Made by a program: the position numbers and the translations under genes | Source: Paractinoplanes deccanensis | GTDB taxonomy: Bacteria > Actinomycetota > Actinomycetes > Mycobacteriales > Micromonosporaceae | Reading direction: 5' to 3' | DNA: 48,029 nucleotides | Assembly: GCF_016862115.1 (NCBI RefSeq) | Contig: NZ_BOMI01000016.1 | Coordinates: forward strand, 1-48,029 | Part shown: positions 7,810-16,876 of the stretch, piece by piece | Layout: every line of letters begins with the position of its first letter | Numbering within the stretch: the stretch's first letter is position 1 | Notes under the pieces: model-generated | What the model saw: the letters and a program-made list of their open reading frames with translations, nothing else | Databases searched by the model: none | Told to the model about the DNA's origin: nothing

Positions 7810-8370
7810 ATGCCTCGGCCGACGAAGCAGCAGATCGACGACGAGATCCTCGAAGCAGCCGCCTCCCTCTTCGCGCGGCACGGCTTCCGGGAGACGTCCG
7901 TGCAGCGCATCGCCGACGCGGTGGGCTACTCCAAGACCGGGCTGCTGCACCGCTATCCGACCAAGGAGGCGCTCCAGCAGGCCGTCATCGACAAGGCCCT
8001 GAGCGCCGTGCGCGAGATCGCCGACCAGGTCGAGGGCATGCCGGCCGGTCCCGAGCGCGACCGCGCGGTCCTCACCGAGACCGCCCGCCTCGCCATGAGC
8101 CTGCCCGGCACCCTCGCGCTGCTGCTCTCCGCCCTGCAGAGCGAGCCCGACTCCGACGTCGGCCAGGCGCTCACCGAGCTCGGCCACGGCATCTTCGCCG
8201 CCTTCGCGCTCGACCCCGAGCGCGACAACGCGCGGGCGATCCGCGTGGTCGGCGCGCTGGGCGCGCTCGTCCTGCTCGGCATCACCATGCGTGACAAGCC
8301 CCTGGTCGTCACCCTCGACGACCTCATCGCCGTCAGCTACGACGCGCTCGGCCACAGAAACGCCCACTAA
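7810..8370 (+). CDS. TetR-family repressor of the adjacent MMPL exporter
   Basis: A 186-aa TetR-family regulator. The N-terminal HTH domain spans about residues 8-55 with the typical ILEAAASLFARHGFRETSVQ and IADAVGYSKTGLLHRYPTK. The rest is the helical ligand-binding and dimer domain, ending in hydrophobic helices (GALGALVLLGITM). It is 14 bases upstream of the second MMPL gene, on the same strand, an arrangement typical of a drug- or lipid-responsive repressor with its exporter. The nested dyad at 7753-7787 is the likely binding site. The ATG lacks a ribosome site and follows a -10-like box, so the message is probably leaderless. Confidence 0.9.
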   Translation: MPRPTKQQIDDEILEAAASLFARHGFRETSVQRIADAVGYSKTGLLHRYPTKEALQQAVIDKALSAVREIADQVEGMPAGPERDRAVLTETARLAMSLPGTLALLLSALQSEPDSDVGQALTELGHGIFAAFALDPERDNARAIRVVGALGALVLLGITMRDKPLVVTLDDLIAVSYDALGHRNAH

Positions 8371-8384
8371 TCAAGGGAACCCTC

Positions 8385-10562
8385 ATGGCAACGTTGCTGC
8401 ATCGCCTAGGACTGGGCTCGGTACGACACAAGGCGATCGTCATGGTCGTCTGGCTGGTGGCGCTGATAGGTCTCGGCGTCGGCGCGGCCACCCTGTCCGG
8501 CACAACCGTGAACACGTTCGAGATCCCGGGCCAGGAGTCGACCGTCGCGCTCAAGCTGCTGCGCGAGCGGTTCGGCGCGGCCTCGGCGGGCGCGTCCGCG
8601 CAGGTGGTCTTCGAGGCGCCGGCCGGCGGCAAGATCACTGACCAGGCGAACGCGGCACAGGTCGCCGCCACGGTCGAGAAGCTGGGCAAGCTGCCGGGCG
8701 TGCTGTCCGCGACCAACCCGCTCAACCCGCAGGCGCCGACGGTCTCGCGCGACCAGAGCACCGCGTACAGCACGGTCAGCTACGGCGTGCAAAACTCCGA
8801 GATCACCGTGGAGGAGCGGGAGGCGCTCACCGCGGTCGTCGAGGAGGCCCGGTCCGGCGGGCTGACCGTCGAGGCGCGCGGCGACGCGACCCAGGAGTCC
8901 GGGGCGGACATCGGCGGCACCGGCGAGATCCTCGGTGTGGTCGTGGCGCTCGTCGTGCTCGCCGTCACGTACGGCTCCCTGGTCCTCGCCGGGATGAACC
9001 TGCTGACGGCCCTGGTGGGCGTGGCCATCGGCGCGCTCGGCATCACGACCCTGAGCGGATTCGTCGACCTCCAGTCGACCACCCCGATCCTCGCGGTCAT
9101 GCTCGGCCTCGCGGTCGGCATCGACTACGCGCTGTTCATCGTCACCCGGCACCGGCAGGAGCTCAGGCGCGGCCTGCCCCCGGCGGAAGCGGCGGCGCTC
9201 GCGGTCGGCACGGCCGGCTCCGCCGTCGTCACCGCCGGCCTGACCGTGGTCATCGCGCTGGCCGGCCTCTCGGTCGCCGGCATCCCGTTCCTCACCGAGA
9301 TGGGCCTCGCCGCCGCGGCCACCATCGTGGTCGCCGTCCTCGTGGCGATCACCCTGCTCCCGGCGTTCCTGGGCGCGCTCGGCATGCGCGCGCTGCCGAA
9401 GAAGGCCCGCTCCCACCCGGCCGGGGCGCCGGTGCGCGACCGCGGCTTCTTCCGCGGCTGGGCCGGCATGGTCACCGGCCGGCGGGTGATCAGCCTGGCC
9501 CTCGCGGTGATCGCGCTCGCGGTGATCGCCATCCCGTTCTTCTCGCTGCGCACCACGCTCATCCAGAAGGCCGCCGACGGCAGCAGCGCGGCCAAGGCCG
9601 ACGCGATCATCGCCGAGCGCTTCGGGCCGGGCTTCGCCGGACCGCTGCTGGTGCTGGTGGACGGCTCCGGCGCCCCGGCGTACGCGGCGACCGTACAGCA
9701 AAAGGTCCAGACGCTGCCGGGAGTCGCGGTCGTGGCCGCACCCCAGCCCAACCAGGCGCAGAACGCCGCCCTCATCACCATCATCCCGACGTCGGGCCCG
9801 GAGGACGCGGCGACGCTCGACCTGGTCCACTCGATCCGCGACGACGTGGCGGACGGGCCGGACGCCAAGGTGTACGTGACCGGCACGACGGCGGTCAGCA
9901 TCGACGTGTCGGAGAAGCTCGACCAGGCCCTGCCGCGCTACCTGATCCTCGTGGTCGGCCTCGCGTTCATCCTGCTGGTGCTGGTCTTCCGGTCGCTGCT
10001 CGTGCCGGTCGTCGGCGTGCTCGGCTTCCTGCTCACCATCGGCGCGGCGCTCGGCGCGACGGTCGCGGTCTTCCAGTGGGGCTGGCTCTCCGCCCTGGTC
10101 AACGCGCAGACCACCGGCCCGCTGCTGAGCCTGGCACCGATCATCATCGTCGGCATCCTGTTCGGCCTGGCGATGGACTACCAGGTCTTCCTGGTCTCGC
10201 GCATGCACGAGGCCCACGCGCACGGCGCCGCCCCACGCGACGCGGTGGTCACCGGCTTCAAGCAGGCGGCCCCGGTGGTGGTCGCGGCGGCCACGATCAT
10301 GTTCTCGGTCTTCGCCGGCTTCGTCCCCGAGGGCAACGACACGATCAAGCCGATCGCCTTCGCCCTGGCCATCGGCATCCTCTTCGACGCCATCGTGGTC
10401 CGCATGATCCTCGTCCCGGCCGCGATCGCCCTGCTCGGCCGCTCGGCGTGGTGGCTGCCCCGCTGGCTCGGCTGGCTCCCGGTCGTCGACGTCGAGGGCG
10501 CGGCCCTGGAGCGCGAGGCCCCGGCCAGGCGCGACACCCCGGACACCGTCCACGCCTCCTGA
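8385..10562 (+). CDS. MMPL/RND family exporter (second copy)
   Basis: A 725-aa proton-driven exporter of the MMPL family. It has the two-fold repeat of membrane blocks: an N-terminal anchor helix (VMVVWLVALIGLGVGAATL), a periplasm-facing loop, five helices with GLAVGIDYALFIVTRHRQE, a second loop, and a C-terminal block with GLAMDYQVFLVSRMHEA. The ATG at 8385 follows AAGGGA. It forms an operon with the TetR gene. It is similar in plan to the exporter at 4504-6708, which is on the other strand, and both end in nearly the same terminator. The substrate cannot be read from the sequence. Confidence 0.92.
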   Translation: MATLLHRLGLGSVRHKAIVMVVWLVALIGLGVGAATLSGTTVNTFEIPGQESTVALKLLRERFGAASAGASAQVVFEAPAGGKITDQANAAQVAATVEKLGKLPGVLSATNPLNPQAPTVSRDQSTAYSTVSYGVQNSEITVEEREALTAVVEEARSGGLTVEARGDATQESGADIGGTGEILGVVVALVVLAVTYGSLVLAGMNLLTALVGVAIGALGITTLSGFVDLQSTTPILAVMLGLAVGIDYALFIVTRHRQELRRGLPPAEAAALAVGTAGSAVVTAGLTVVIALAGLSVAGIPFLTEMGLAAAATIVVAVLVAITLLPAFLGALGMRALPKKARSHPAGAPVRDRGFFRGWAGMVTGRRVISLALAVIALAVIAIPFFSLRTTLIQKAADGSSAAKADAIIAERFGPGFAGPLLVLVDGSGAPAYAATVQQKVQTLPGVAVVAAPQPNQAQNAALITIIPTSGPEDAATLDLVHSIRDDVADGPDAKVYVTGTTAVSIDVSEKLDQALPRYLILVVGLAFILLVLVFRSLLVPVVGVLGFLLTIGAALGATVAVFQWGWLSALVNAQTTGPLLSLAPIIIVGILFGLAMDYQVFLVSRMHEAHAHGAAPRDAVVTGFKQAAPVVVAAATIMFSVFAGFVPEGNDTIKPIAFALAIGILFDAIVVRMILVPAAIALLGRSAWWLPRWLGWLPVVDVEGAALEREAPARRDTPDTVHAS

Positions 10563-10591
10563 GGGCGATTCCCACCCACGTGCCGTCACCC

Positions 10592-10620
10592 GAGGCCCCC
10601 GGCTCCGCGCCGGGGGCCTC
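10592..10620 (+). terminator. Strong hairpin terminator after the second MMPL gene
   Basis: GAGGCCCCCGGC, loop TCCGC, GCCGGGGGCCTC: perfect 12-bp stem 30 bases after the stop. The stem is identical to the terminator of the other MMPL gene, and over 39 bp (10587-10625) the two differ at one base, when each is read in the direction of its gene. Confidence 0.88.
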
Positions 10621-10935
10621 GCCCTGCCTGCGGCGTTCGCCCGCCGCGCTCCGGGGCGCGCCGTTCACCCGGTAGGCGCGACAACCGAGGTCTCGAGGAT
10701 GGCGGCGTCGAGCAATGCGCTGCATCGGGTCGCGGCTCTGGATGCCTGACAAGGTGACCTCCTGCAAGTGGCGCCTGGCTCGCAAGGCGCAAGGTGGGTC
10801 GCCACGTGTCGGGCCGGACTGCCGTCCGCGTTGCCCGAACCGAGAGCGTCGTGAGAACGGCGCATGGGGTCGTCTACTAGACAAACCTCCCGGATTGTCA
10901 GATCGACAATGCCTGTGATCGGAGTATCGACGTCG
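10621..10935. other. Gap between the MMPL block and the helicase unit
   Basis: No gene is called in these 315 bases. The codon pattern is poor on both strands, and the GC content drops toward the right end. It contains a small inverted repeat GCGCCT / AGGCGC (10771-10790) and the dyad at 10894-10910. The boundary could mark the edge of a transferred piece, but no att-like repeat or tRNA was seen. Confidence 0.5.
10894..10910. promoter_or_regulatory. Inverted repeat upstream of the HTH-helicase pair
   Basis: ATTGTC, five bases, GACAAT: perfect 6-bp arms ending 25 bases before the HTH start at 10936. It stands out as AT-rich in this genome. It is a plausible self-regulatory operator for the small HTH protein. 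Confidence 0.45.
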
Positions 10936-11133
10936 ATGGACGAAATCATGGCCGCCGCGGAGATCGCTGATTATCTTGGCGTTAGTCGGCAACGTGTGGC
11001 TGTGCTGGTGGATCGGGCGGACTTCCCGGAGCCGATCGCGCATCTGTCGGTGGGGCGGATCTGGCGAACCTCCGAGGTGCGGGAGTGGGCGGCTCGGCGG
11101 CCGAACCGGATCCAGGAGGACGAGAAGCGGTAG
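10936..11133 (+). CDS. Small MerR/AlpA-like HTH protein next to the helicase
   Basis: A 65-aa protein made almost entirely of a winged HTH of the excisionase/AlpA type: EIADYLGVSRQRVAVL is the helix-turn-helix, and FPEPIAHLSVGRIWRTSEVREWA is the typical wing and final helix (split here by me only in description). The ATG at 10936 has GGAG 11 bases upstream; an in-frame upstream start would add a non-conserved tail. It lies 86 bases ahead of the giant helicase on the same strand. Proteins of this form control prophage or defence genes, so it may set expression of the helicase; this is inferred from position. Confidence 0.7.
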   Translation: MDEIMAAAEIADYLGVSRQRVAVLVDRADFPEPIAHLSVGRIWRTSEVREWAARRPNRIQEDEKR

Positions 11134-11219
11134 GTGAGCGCCCGACCGATATCGTAAATATCCGAACTAAGCGGCCAAATCTCCAGCGTGACCGCCGTCC
11201 GGTTGCTGGAATTGAGGGC

Positions 11220-14200
11220 ATGTGGCCGGATTCTGAAGTCGAGTCGAGCGGGTTACCCGGTGCCGAGGTTCGGCGTGCCCTGGAGACCTGGCGCGAGGGA
11301 CTGGTCGACCTGACCGGCGCCAACCCGCTTCTCAACTTCGCCCGGATCGCGCAGACCTCGGTCGAGATCACCGGCCCGTCGCCCAAGGCGATCGTCAAGG
11401 TCCTGCAGGAGGGCGGCGGCTTCGCCTTCGAGGACGACGGCTCGGCCGCGCACGTCCTCCGCACCGACCTGCCGGCCGAGGTGCTGGGCGCGCTGCTGCA
11501 CCGGTTCTACCGGCGCTCGCGCCAGGAGCTTCAGGACCGCGGCGTCTCTCCGCTCTACCTCGGCGTGGGGATGCTGCACTGGGCCGACGACGACGGATCC
11601 CCGTACGAGAGCCCCATCCTGCTGGTCCCCGTCGAGATCGACCCGGCGGGGCCGCGGCTGGTGGCCCGGCCCGAGGACCCGATCGTCAACCCGGCCCTGG
11701 TGATCAGGATGGCCGAGCTCGACGTCGAGATCCCCGAGATCAACTCGCTGGCCGAGCTCGACGTGACGGTGCTCTGGGCCAAGGTCGACGTGGCGATCGG
11801 CGAGCGCCGCGGCTGGTACGCCGACGAGACCATCGTGCTCGCCTGCCTCAGCGTGCACCGCGAGGCGATGTACTACGACCTGTACGAGAACGAGCCGCAC
11901 ATCGTCGAGCACCCCGTGGTGCGGGCGCTCGCCACGCACGACGCGGACCGCGCGTTCGCCTTCGAGCCGATCGCGCCCGAGAAGATCGACCAGGCCGCGC
12001 CGCCCGAGGACGTGCCGCTGCTGCTCGACGCCGACGCGTCGCAGCGGGTGGCCGTCGCCGCCGCGCTCGCCGGGCGCAGCTTCGTGCTGGACGGGCCGCC
12101 CGGCACCGGCAAGTCGCAGACCATCGCGAACATCGTCGGCGGGCTGCTGCACGCCGGCAAGCGGGTGCTGGTCGTCTCGGAGAAGGCCGCCGCCCTCGAC
12201 ACCGTGCAGCGGCGGCTCACCGGCGCGGGCCTCGGCAACTACCTGCTCGCGCTGCACAGCAACCTGGTCGGGCGGCGCGAGGTGGCCACGGCGCTGGCGA
12301 GCGCGCTCGAGACCGACCCGCCGGCGCTGGCGACCATGGACCCGATCGACCGGCGCGCGGTGCGCGAGCGGCGGGAGCGGCTCAGCGCGTACGCGGAAGC
12401 CCTGAACCGGGTCCGGCAGCCGCTCGGCCGCAGCCTCTTCGACGTGCTCGGGGTCTGCACCCGCCTGCTGGAGGCGCCCGCGGCGCCGGTCGCGACCCTG
12501 AACCCGCAGGACCTGACCGCCGAGTCGCTCTACCGCATCCGCGACGCCGTGTCGCGGCTCGGCCGGGTGAGCAGCGAGAGCTACCTGTGGCGCGAGGCCG
12601 TCGACCGGGAGCCGCTGGACCCGCGGCTGCGGCTGGCGCTGGCCGCGCTCACCAAGCTCGCCGAGGCGGTGATCGCCAACTCGACGCTGGCCGACGCGTT
12701 CGACCTGCACGAGCCCGCCGGCGCCGCCAAGCTCGCCGCGCTCGCCGGGCACGCCGCCAAGCGGCCGCCCAAGGTCGAGGAGGAGTGGCTGACCATCGAG
12801 ACCCTGGCCCCGGTGCAGAAGGCGGCCACGGACCTCACCCACCATCTGGCCGCGCTGCGCTACGGCGGCATCCCCTGGGCCGAGCTGCCGTCGGCCGACG
12901 ACCTGACCGGCGTACCGGATCTCTCCGATCTCGTGCCGGAGGCCGTCGACCTGGGGCCGCTGAACGCCGCGCAGGCCGACCACCTGGCCAACAAGTTCGC
13001 CGAGGAGGCCGACCGGCTGGAGAGCCGGCAGGAGAGCCTCGACCGGGTCACCGCCCGGCTCGGCCTGCCGAACGTGGTCACCTTCCCCGACTCGGCCCGC
13101 GTTATCACGATCGCCGACCTGATCGGACGCGAGCACAAGCCCGAGCCCGAGTGGTTCGAGCCCGGCGGGATGGCGCGGGCGCACGCCGCCGTCCGGGCCC
13201 TGCGGCTCGCCGTCGAGGCGGTCGCCGACGCCGAGTCGCAGGCACGCCGGCACTTCAACGAGGAAGTGCTCAACGAGCCGGTCACCGAGATCGCCGACCG
13301 GCTCACCCGGCACCGCGGCCCGCGCAAGCTGCTGCGGCCCTACCGGCGGGCCAAGGACGCGGCGGTCGAGGCCGCGAAGCCCGAGGTCAAGCCCGCCGAG
13401 GCGATCGCGAACGTGGAGGACGCCGCCGCCTGGAAGCAGGCGCTGGAGGACCTGGCCGACGCCGAGGCCGAGCACGCCGAGATCCTCGGCAGGCACTGGC
13501 AGGGCCGCGAGACCGACTTCGCGGCGATCCAGGAGGCGCTGCACAACGCCGACGAGGTGATCCGCGAGGTGCCGGCCGACGCGCTGCCCGCCGTGACCGT
13601 GCACGTCTGCGCGCCCCGGCCGAACAGCGCCCTGCTGCGCATCGTCGGCGAGGCCCGCGACGAGTTCACCCGCTTCCGTACGACGCTGCGGCCGGCACCG
13701 GCCCGCGCGCCCCGGCCCGAGCTGGGGGAGGGGCCGATCGCGGACGCGGTGAGCTGGCTGCGCGCGCACATCGCCCCGCTGCACGCCGCCGCCGAGATGA
13801 TCCGCGCCTACAGCGTGCCGACCGGCCGGGACCTGACGCTGGCCGAGGCCCGCGACATCGCCGACCAGCGGCAGGCGGCCACCGACGCCGAGACGGCGAT
13901 CTGGGCCGACGCCGCCGCGCACGCGGCCGTGCTGGGCTCGGTCTACCGCGGCACCAAGACCGACGACGAGGTGATGAACGAGGTCGTCGCCTGGACCGCG
14001 CACGCCCGGCGCGTGCTCACCGGCGAGGACGCCCCGCTCAGCCCCGCGCAGGCGCACGCCCTGATGGAGGCGCACCCCACCGAGGGCCTGCCGGCGGCGG
14101 TGGCCGGCTGGGAGTCGGCGCGCGGGCAGGTGCTCGACGCGTTCGGGCCGTCCCGCCACGCCGAGATCGTCGAGCGGCTCGGCGACTACGACAGCGCCCG

Positions 14201-16004
14201 CGACTTCCTGGTCGAGCTGCTGCACGACACCGAGGGGCAGCACGAGTGGTTCCGCCACCAGGACGCGCGCAGCGTGCTGGTCGAGCACGGGCTCGAGGGC
14301 GCGCTCGACTACTGCGGCGACAACGACATCCCGGTCGAGCGCCTGTGGCCCGTACTGGAAAGGGCCTTGCTCCGGGGGTGGGCCGACGCGGTGATCAGGG
14401 ACGATCCGGGGCTGCACCCGACGACAGCGGAGGAGCGGTCGCACCTCGTCGAGGTGTTCCGGCTGCTGGACAACGAGCTCACCGGCGCGGCCCTCGCAGA
14501 CATCGTGTACGCGGTGGAGGCGCGCCGCCCGTCCTCGTCGGCGACCGGCGAGCCCGGGATCATCCGGCGCGAGGGCAACAAGCAGAGCGGCCACCTCGCC
14601 GTGCAGGAGCTGCTCGCCCAGGCCCGGCACTCGGTGCAGGCGCTCAAGCCGTGCCTGCTCATGTCGCCGCTCGCGGTGAGCCGCTACCTGCCGCCCGAGA
14701 TGGAGTTCGACATGGTCGTGCTCGACGAGGCGTCGCAGGTGACCACGGCCGACGCGATCAACTGCATCTACCGCGGCGACGCGCTCGTCGTCTCGGGCGA
14801 CCACCAGCAGCTGCCGCCGACCTCGTACTACGACCGGGTCGAGGACGACGTCGTCGACCATCCGTCGATCCTGGAGCTCGCCCGGGAGACCTTCCCGGTG
14901 CTGCACCTCACCTGGCACCACCGCAGCAGCCACGAGGCGCTGTTCGCCTTCGCCGACCTCGCCTACTACCACGGGCGCCTGGTGAGCATGACCCGCGCGT
15001 ACCCGCAGGAGCCGGACCACGGCGTCGAGATGTACCTGGTCGACGGCGTCTACCGGCGGCAGACCACCTCGGACAACCCGATCGAGGCGGACGCGGTCGC
15101 CGAGCGGGTGCTGCACCACTACACGACCCGGCCCGGGCAGACGCTCGGCGTCGTGACGCTCTCGGTGGCGCAGGCCGACGCGATCGACGACGCGGTCCGG
15201 CGGGCGGTTGCCGAGCGTCCCGACCTGGAGCACTTCTTCACCGACGACGACCGGCTCACCGGCTTCTTCGTCAAGAGCCTCGAGGCGGTGCAGGGCGACG
15301 TCCGCGACGTGATCATCCTGTCCGTCGGCTACGGCTACGACGAGAACGACAAGATCAGTACGAATTTCGGCGCGCTCAACCGGCCGATGGGCTGGCGCCG
15401 CCTCAACGTGGCCATCACCCGCGCCTCCCGCCGCATCGAGGTGGTGTCGTCGATCCGCTCCGGCGACGTCCCCGACATGGGCAACGAGAGCGTGCGCCAT
15501 CTCAAGGCCTATCTGGAGTACGCGGAGCGCTCCGCCGCCACGCTCGGGCGCGAGATCACCGACCGCGAGGACGCGTCGCCCTTCGAGGACGCGGTGTCGG
15601 CCGTGCTCGTCGAGTGGGGACATGTCGTACGCCGTCAGGTCGGCGCGGCGGGCCACTGGATCCCGCTGGCGGTGCTCCACCCCGGTCAGGAGAAGGACGT
15701 CTTCGCGCTCGGCATCGAGTTCGACGGCCCCGAGTACGCGAAGATCCCGTCGGTCCGCGAGCGCGACCGCCTGCGCCACGAGGAGTTGCGCGAGCTCGGC
15801 TGGCACCTCCATCGCATCTGGTCGGTGGCCTGGTATCAGGATCCGGCCGCCGAGCAGGCGCGGCTGCGGGACGCGATCGAGCGGGCGCTGGCCGACCCGG
15901 TCGGGGTGGACGAGCTCGCGGCGCCCACGCCGTACCGCGCGATCGCCGGCGAGCTGCTGGGTCCCGTTCACTCGGAAGTAGACGTACCTCAATCGAGTGA
16001 ATAG
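11220..16004 (+). CDS. DUF4011 superfamily-1 helicase with C-terminal Vsr-like (MTES_1575) nuclease domain
   Basis: A 1594-aa cytoplasmic protein. The N-terminal part (about residues 15-200, with LVDLTGANPLLNF) is DUF4011-like. The SF1 helicase motor is split by a long helical insertion: Walker A GPPGTGKS at 292-299, Walker B DEAS at 1169-1172, then SGDHQQLPPTS, TWHHRSS, VQGDVRDVIILSVG and the final LNVAITRASRR motif near 1395. The C-terminus (about 1450-1560) matches the MTES_1575 restriction-like fold: SPFEDAV, QVGAAG, IEFDG and RDRLRHEELRELGW. Against the family pattern as I remember it, the Asp of IDLAV is Pro1482 and the His of YH is Ala1507, while Glu1500 remains, so nuclease activity is doubtful. 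The ATG at 11220 is chosen as the first with a plausible ribosome site. Such helicases occur in phage-defence settings. Confidence 0.85.
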   Translation: MWPDSEVESSGLPGAEVRRALETWREGLVDLTGANPLLNFARIAQTSVEITGPSPKAIVKVLQEGGGFAFEDDGSAAHVLRTDLPAEVLGALLHRFYRRSRQELQDRGVSPLYLGVGMLHWADDDGSPYESPILLVPVEIDPAGPRLVARPEDPIVNPALVIRMAELDVEIPEINSLAELDVTVLWAKVDVAIGERRGWYADETIVLACLSVHREAMYYDLYENEPHIVEHPVVRALATHDADRAFAFEPIAPEKIDQAAPPEDVPLLLDADASQRVAVAAALAGRSFVLDGPPGTGKSQTIANIVGGLLHAGKRVLVVSEKAAALDTVQRRLTGAGLGNYLLALHSNLVGRREVATALASALETDPPALATMDPIDRRAVRERRERLSAYAEALNRVRQPLGRSLFDVLGVCTRLLEAPAAPVATLNPQDLTAESLYRIRDAVSRLGRVSSESYLWREAVDREPLDPRLRLALAALTKLAEAVIANSTLADAFDLHEPAGAAKLAALAGHAAKRPPKVEEEWLTIETLAPVQKAATDLTHHLAALRYGGIPWAELPSADDLTGVPDLSDLVPEAVDLGPLNAAQADHLANKFAEEADRLESRQESLDRVTARLGLPNVVTFPDSARVITIADLIGREHKPEPEWFEPGGMARAHAAVRALRLAVEAVADAESQARRHFNEEVLNEPVTEIADRLTRHRGPRKLLRPYRRAKDAAVEAAKPEVKPAEAIANVEDAAAWKQALEDLADAEAEHAEILGRHWQGRETDFAAIQEALHNADEVIREVPADALPAVTVHVCAPRPNSALLRIVGEARDEFTRFRTTLRPAPARAPRPELGEGPIADAVSWLRAHIAPLHAAAEMIRAYSVPTGRDLTLAEARDIADQRQAATDAETAIWADAAAHAAVLGSVYRGTKTDDEVMNEVVAWTAHARRVLTGEDAPLSPAQAHALMEAHPTEGLPAAVAGWESARGQVLDAFGPSRHAEIVERLGDYDSARDFLVELLHDTEGQHEWFRHQDARSVLVEHGLEGALDYCGDNDIPVERLWPVLERALLRGWADAVIRDDPGLHPTTAEERSHLVEVFRLLDNELTGAALADIVYAVEARRPSSSATGEPGIIRREGNKQSGHLAVQELLAQARHSVQALKPCLLMSPLAVSRYLPPEMEFDMVVLDEASQVTTADAINCIYRGDALVVSGDHQQLPPTSYYDRVEDDVVDHPSILELARETFPVLHLTWHHRSSHEALFAFADLAYYHGRLVSMTRAYPQEPDHGVEMYLVDGVYRRQTTSDNPIEADAVAERVLHHYTTRPGQTLGVVTLSVAQADAIDDAVRRAVAERPDLEHFFTDDDRLTGFFVKSLEAVQGDVRDVIILSVGYGYDENDKISTNFGALNRPMGWRRLNVAITRASRRIEVVSSIRSGDVPDMGNESVRHLKAYLEYAERSAATLGREITDREDASPFEDAVSAVLVEWGHVVRRQVGAAGHWIPLAVLHPGQEKDVFALGIEFDGPEYAKIPSVRERDRLRHEELRELGWHLHRIWSVAWYQDPAAEQARLRDAIERALADPVGVDELAAPTPYRAIAGELLGPVHSEVDVPQSSE

Positions 16005-16052
16005 CCCTTATTTGCGCATGGTGATCTCTTGCCCGGGTAGGCGTGCCCGTTC

Positions 16053-16871
16053 ATGAACACCCGTCGTTGGCCGGACATGCGCGTCCGCCACCCGTTGCCC
16101 CGCCACCACTCCCATACCGGCGGCAGTGTGGAGGTGAGCGCGGATGTCGACTGCGCGCTCACCCTCGTGACCGTCCGTGGCAGCTGGAGCAACGCGCTCC
16201 GGCGTGACGTCTTCGTGTGCCTCAAGAAGGCGCTCGGCGAACATCCCACCGGGCTCGTCGTGGACCTGAGCGCCCTCGACGACCCGCACGCGTCCGGCCT
16301 GACGACCTGGCTGACGATGTCGCAGGTGGCGGGCGCGATGCAGCCCCCGGTGCGGATCGTGGCCTGCCTGCCGTCGGCGACCGTGCTGGCCGACCGGCTG
16401 CACCGGCTCGGCGGCGCGAACTTCCTGCCCACCTTCGAGACGGTCGCCGAGGCGCGGGCGGCCTGCCTGGCAGGGGTGCCGGCGACCGACCGGGTCCGGT
16501 TGCAGCTGCCGCCCGACCCGGACACGCCGGCCCTGGCGCGCAACCTGGTGACCGAGGCGTGCGGCGCGTGGCGGCTGCCGGACGTCCTCTACCCGGGCCG
16601 GCTGGTGATGAGCGAGCTGGCGGCGAACGCCGTCGAGCACGCCCGCACGCAGATCACCGTGGTGGTGAGCCGCCGCGGCAACGGCCTGCACCTGGTCGTG
16701 CGCGACCGCGACCCGCGCCTGCCGCGGATCATCGAGCCGCCCACGCCGCCGGTCGACCGATGGGAGGTGCGGGGTATGGGCCTGCGGGCCGTGCAGGCGG
16801 CCTCGGCGGGGTGGGGAGCGCTGCCGTGCGCCGAGGGCAAGATGGTCTGGGCGACCATCCGCCCCCGGTAG
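16053..16871 (+). CDS. STAS domain fused to HATPase anti-sigma domain
   Basis: A 272-aa signalling protein. The first half (about 28-135) is a STAS anti-anti-sigma-like domain with VVDLSALDDPHASGL; Ser81 may be the phosphorylatable position. The second half (about 150-270) is an RsbW/SpoIIAB-like HATPase with the N box SELAANAVEHA (188-197) and a glycine box GMGLRAVQ (241-248). The fusion of antagonist and kinase-like modules suggests self-contained control of a sigma factor or a general stress switch, as is common in actinomycetes. No sigma factor gene is nearby. The first ATG is used; an internal Met at 16077 is also possible, because neither has a strong ribosome site. It is convergent with the NDH-2 gene, 5 bases apart. 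Confidence 0.85.
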   Translation: MNTRRWPDMRVRHPLPRHHSHTGGSVEVSADVDCALTLVTVRGSWSNALRRDVFVCLKKALGEHPTGLVVDLSALDDPHASGLTTWLTMSQVAGAMQPPVRIVACLPSATVLADRLHRLGGANFLPTFETVAEARAACLAGVPATDRVRLQLPPDPDTPALARNLVTEACGAWRLPDVLYPGRLVMSELAANAVEHARTQITVVVSRRGNGLHLVVRDRDPRLPRIIEPPTPPVDRWEVRGMGLRAVQAASAGWGALPCAEGKMVWATIRPR

Positions 16872-16876
16872 CGGCT

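Noticed and set aside
10665..10949. Possible short Cys-rich peptide on the minus strand upstream of the helicase unit (considered as a RiPP precursor)
   Set aside because: No modifying enzyme genes nearby, no ribosome site at the start, and poor codon use; probably chance.
11253..15992. A 1579-codon open frame antisense to the helicase
   Set aside because: The helicase strand shows all motor motifs in order; the mirror frame is Arg/Val/Leu/Gly-rich without any motif. Long antisense frames are expected at this GC content.
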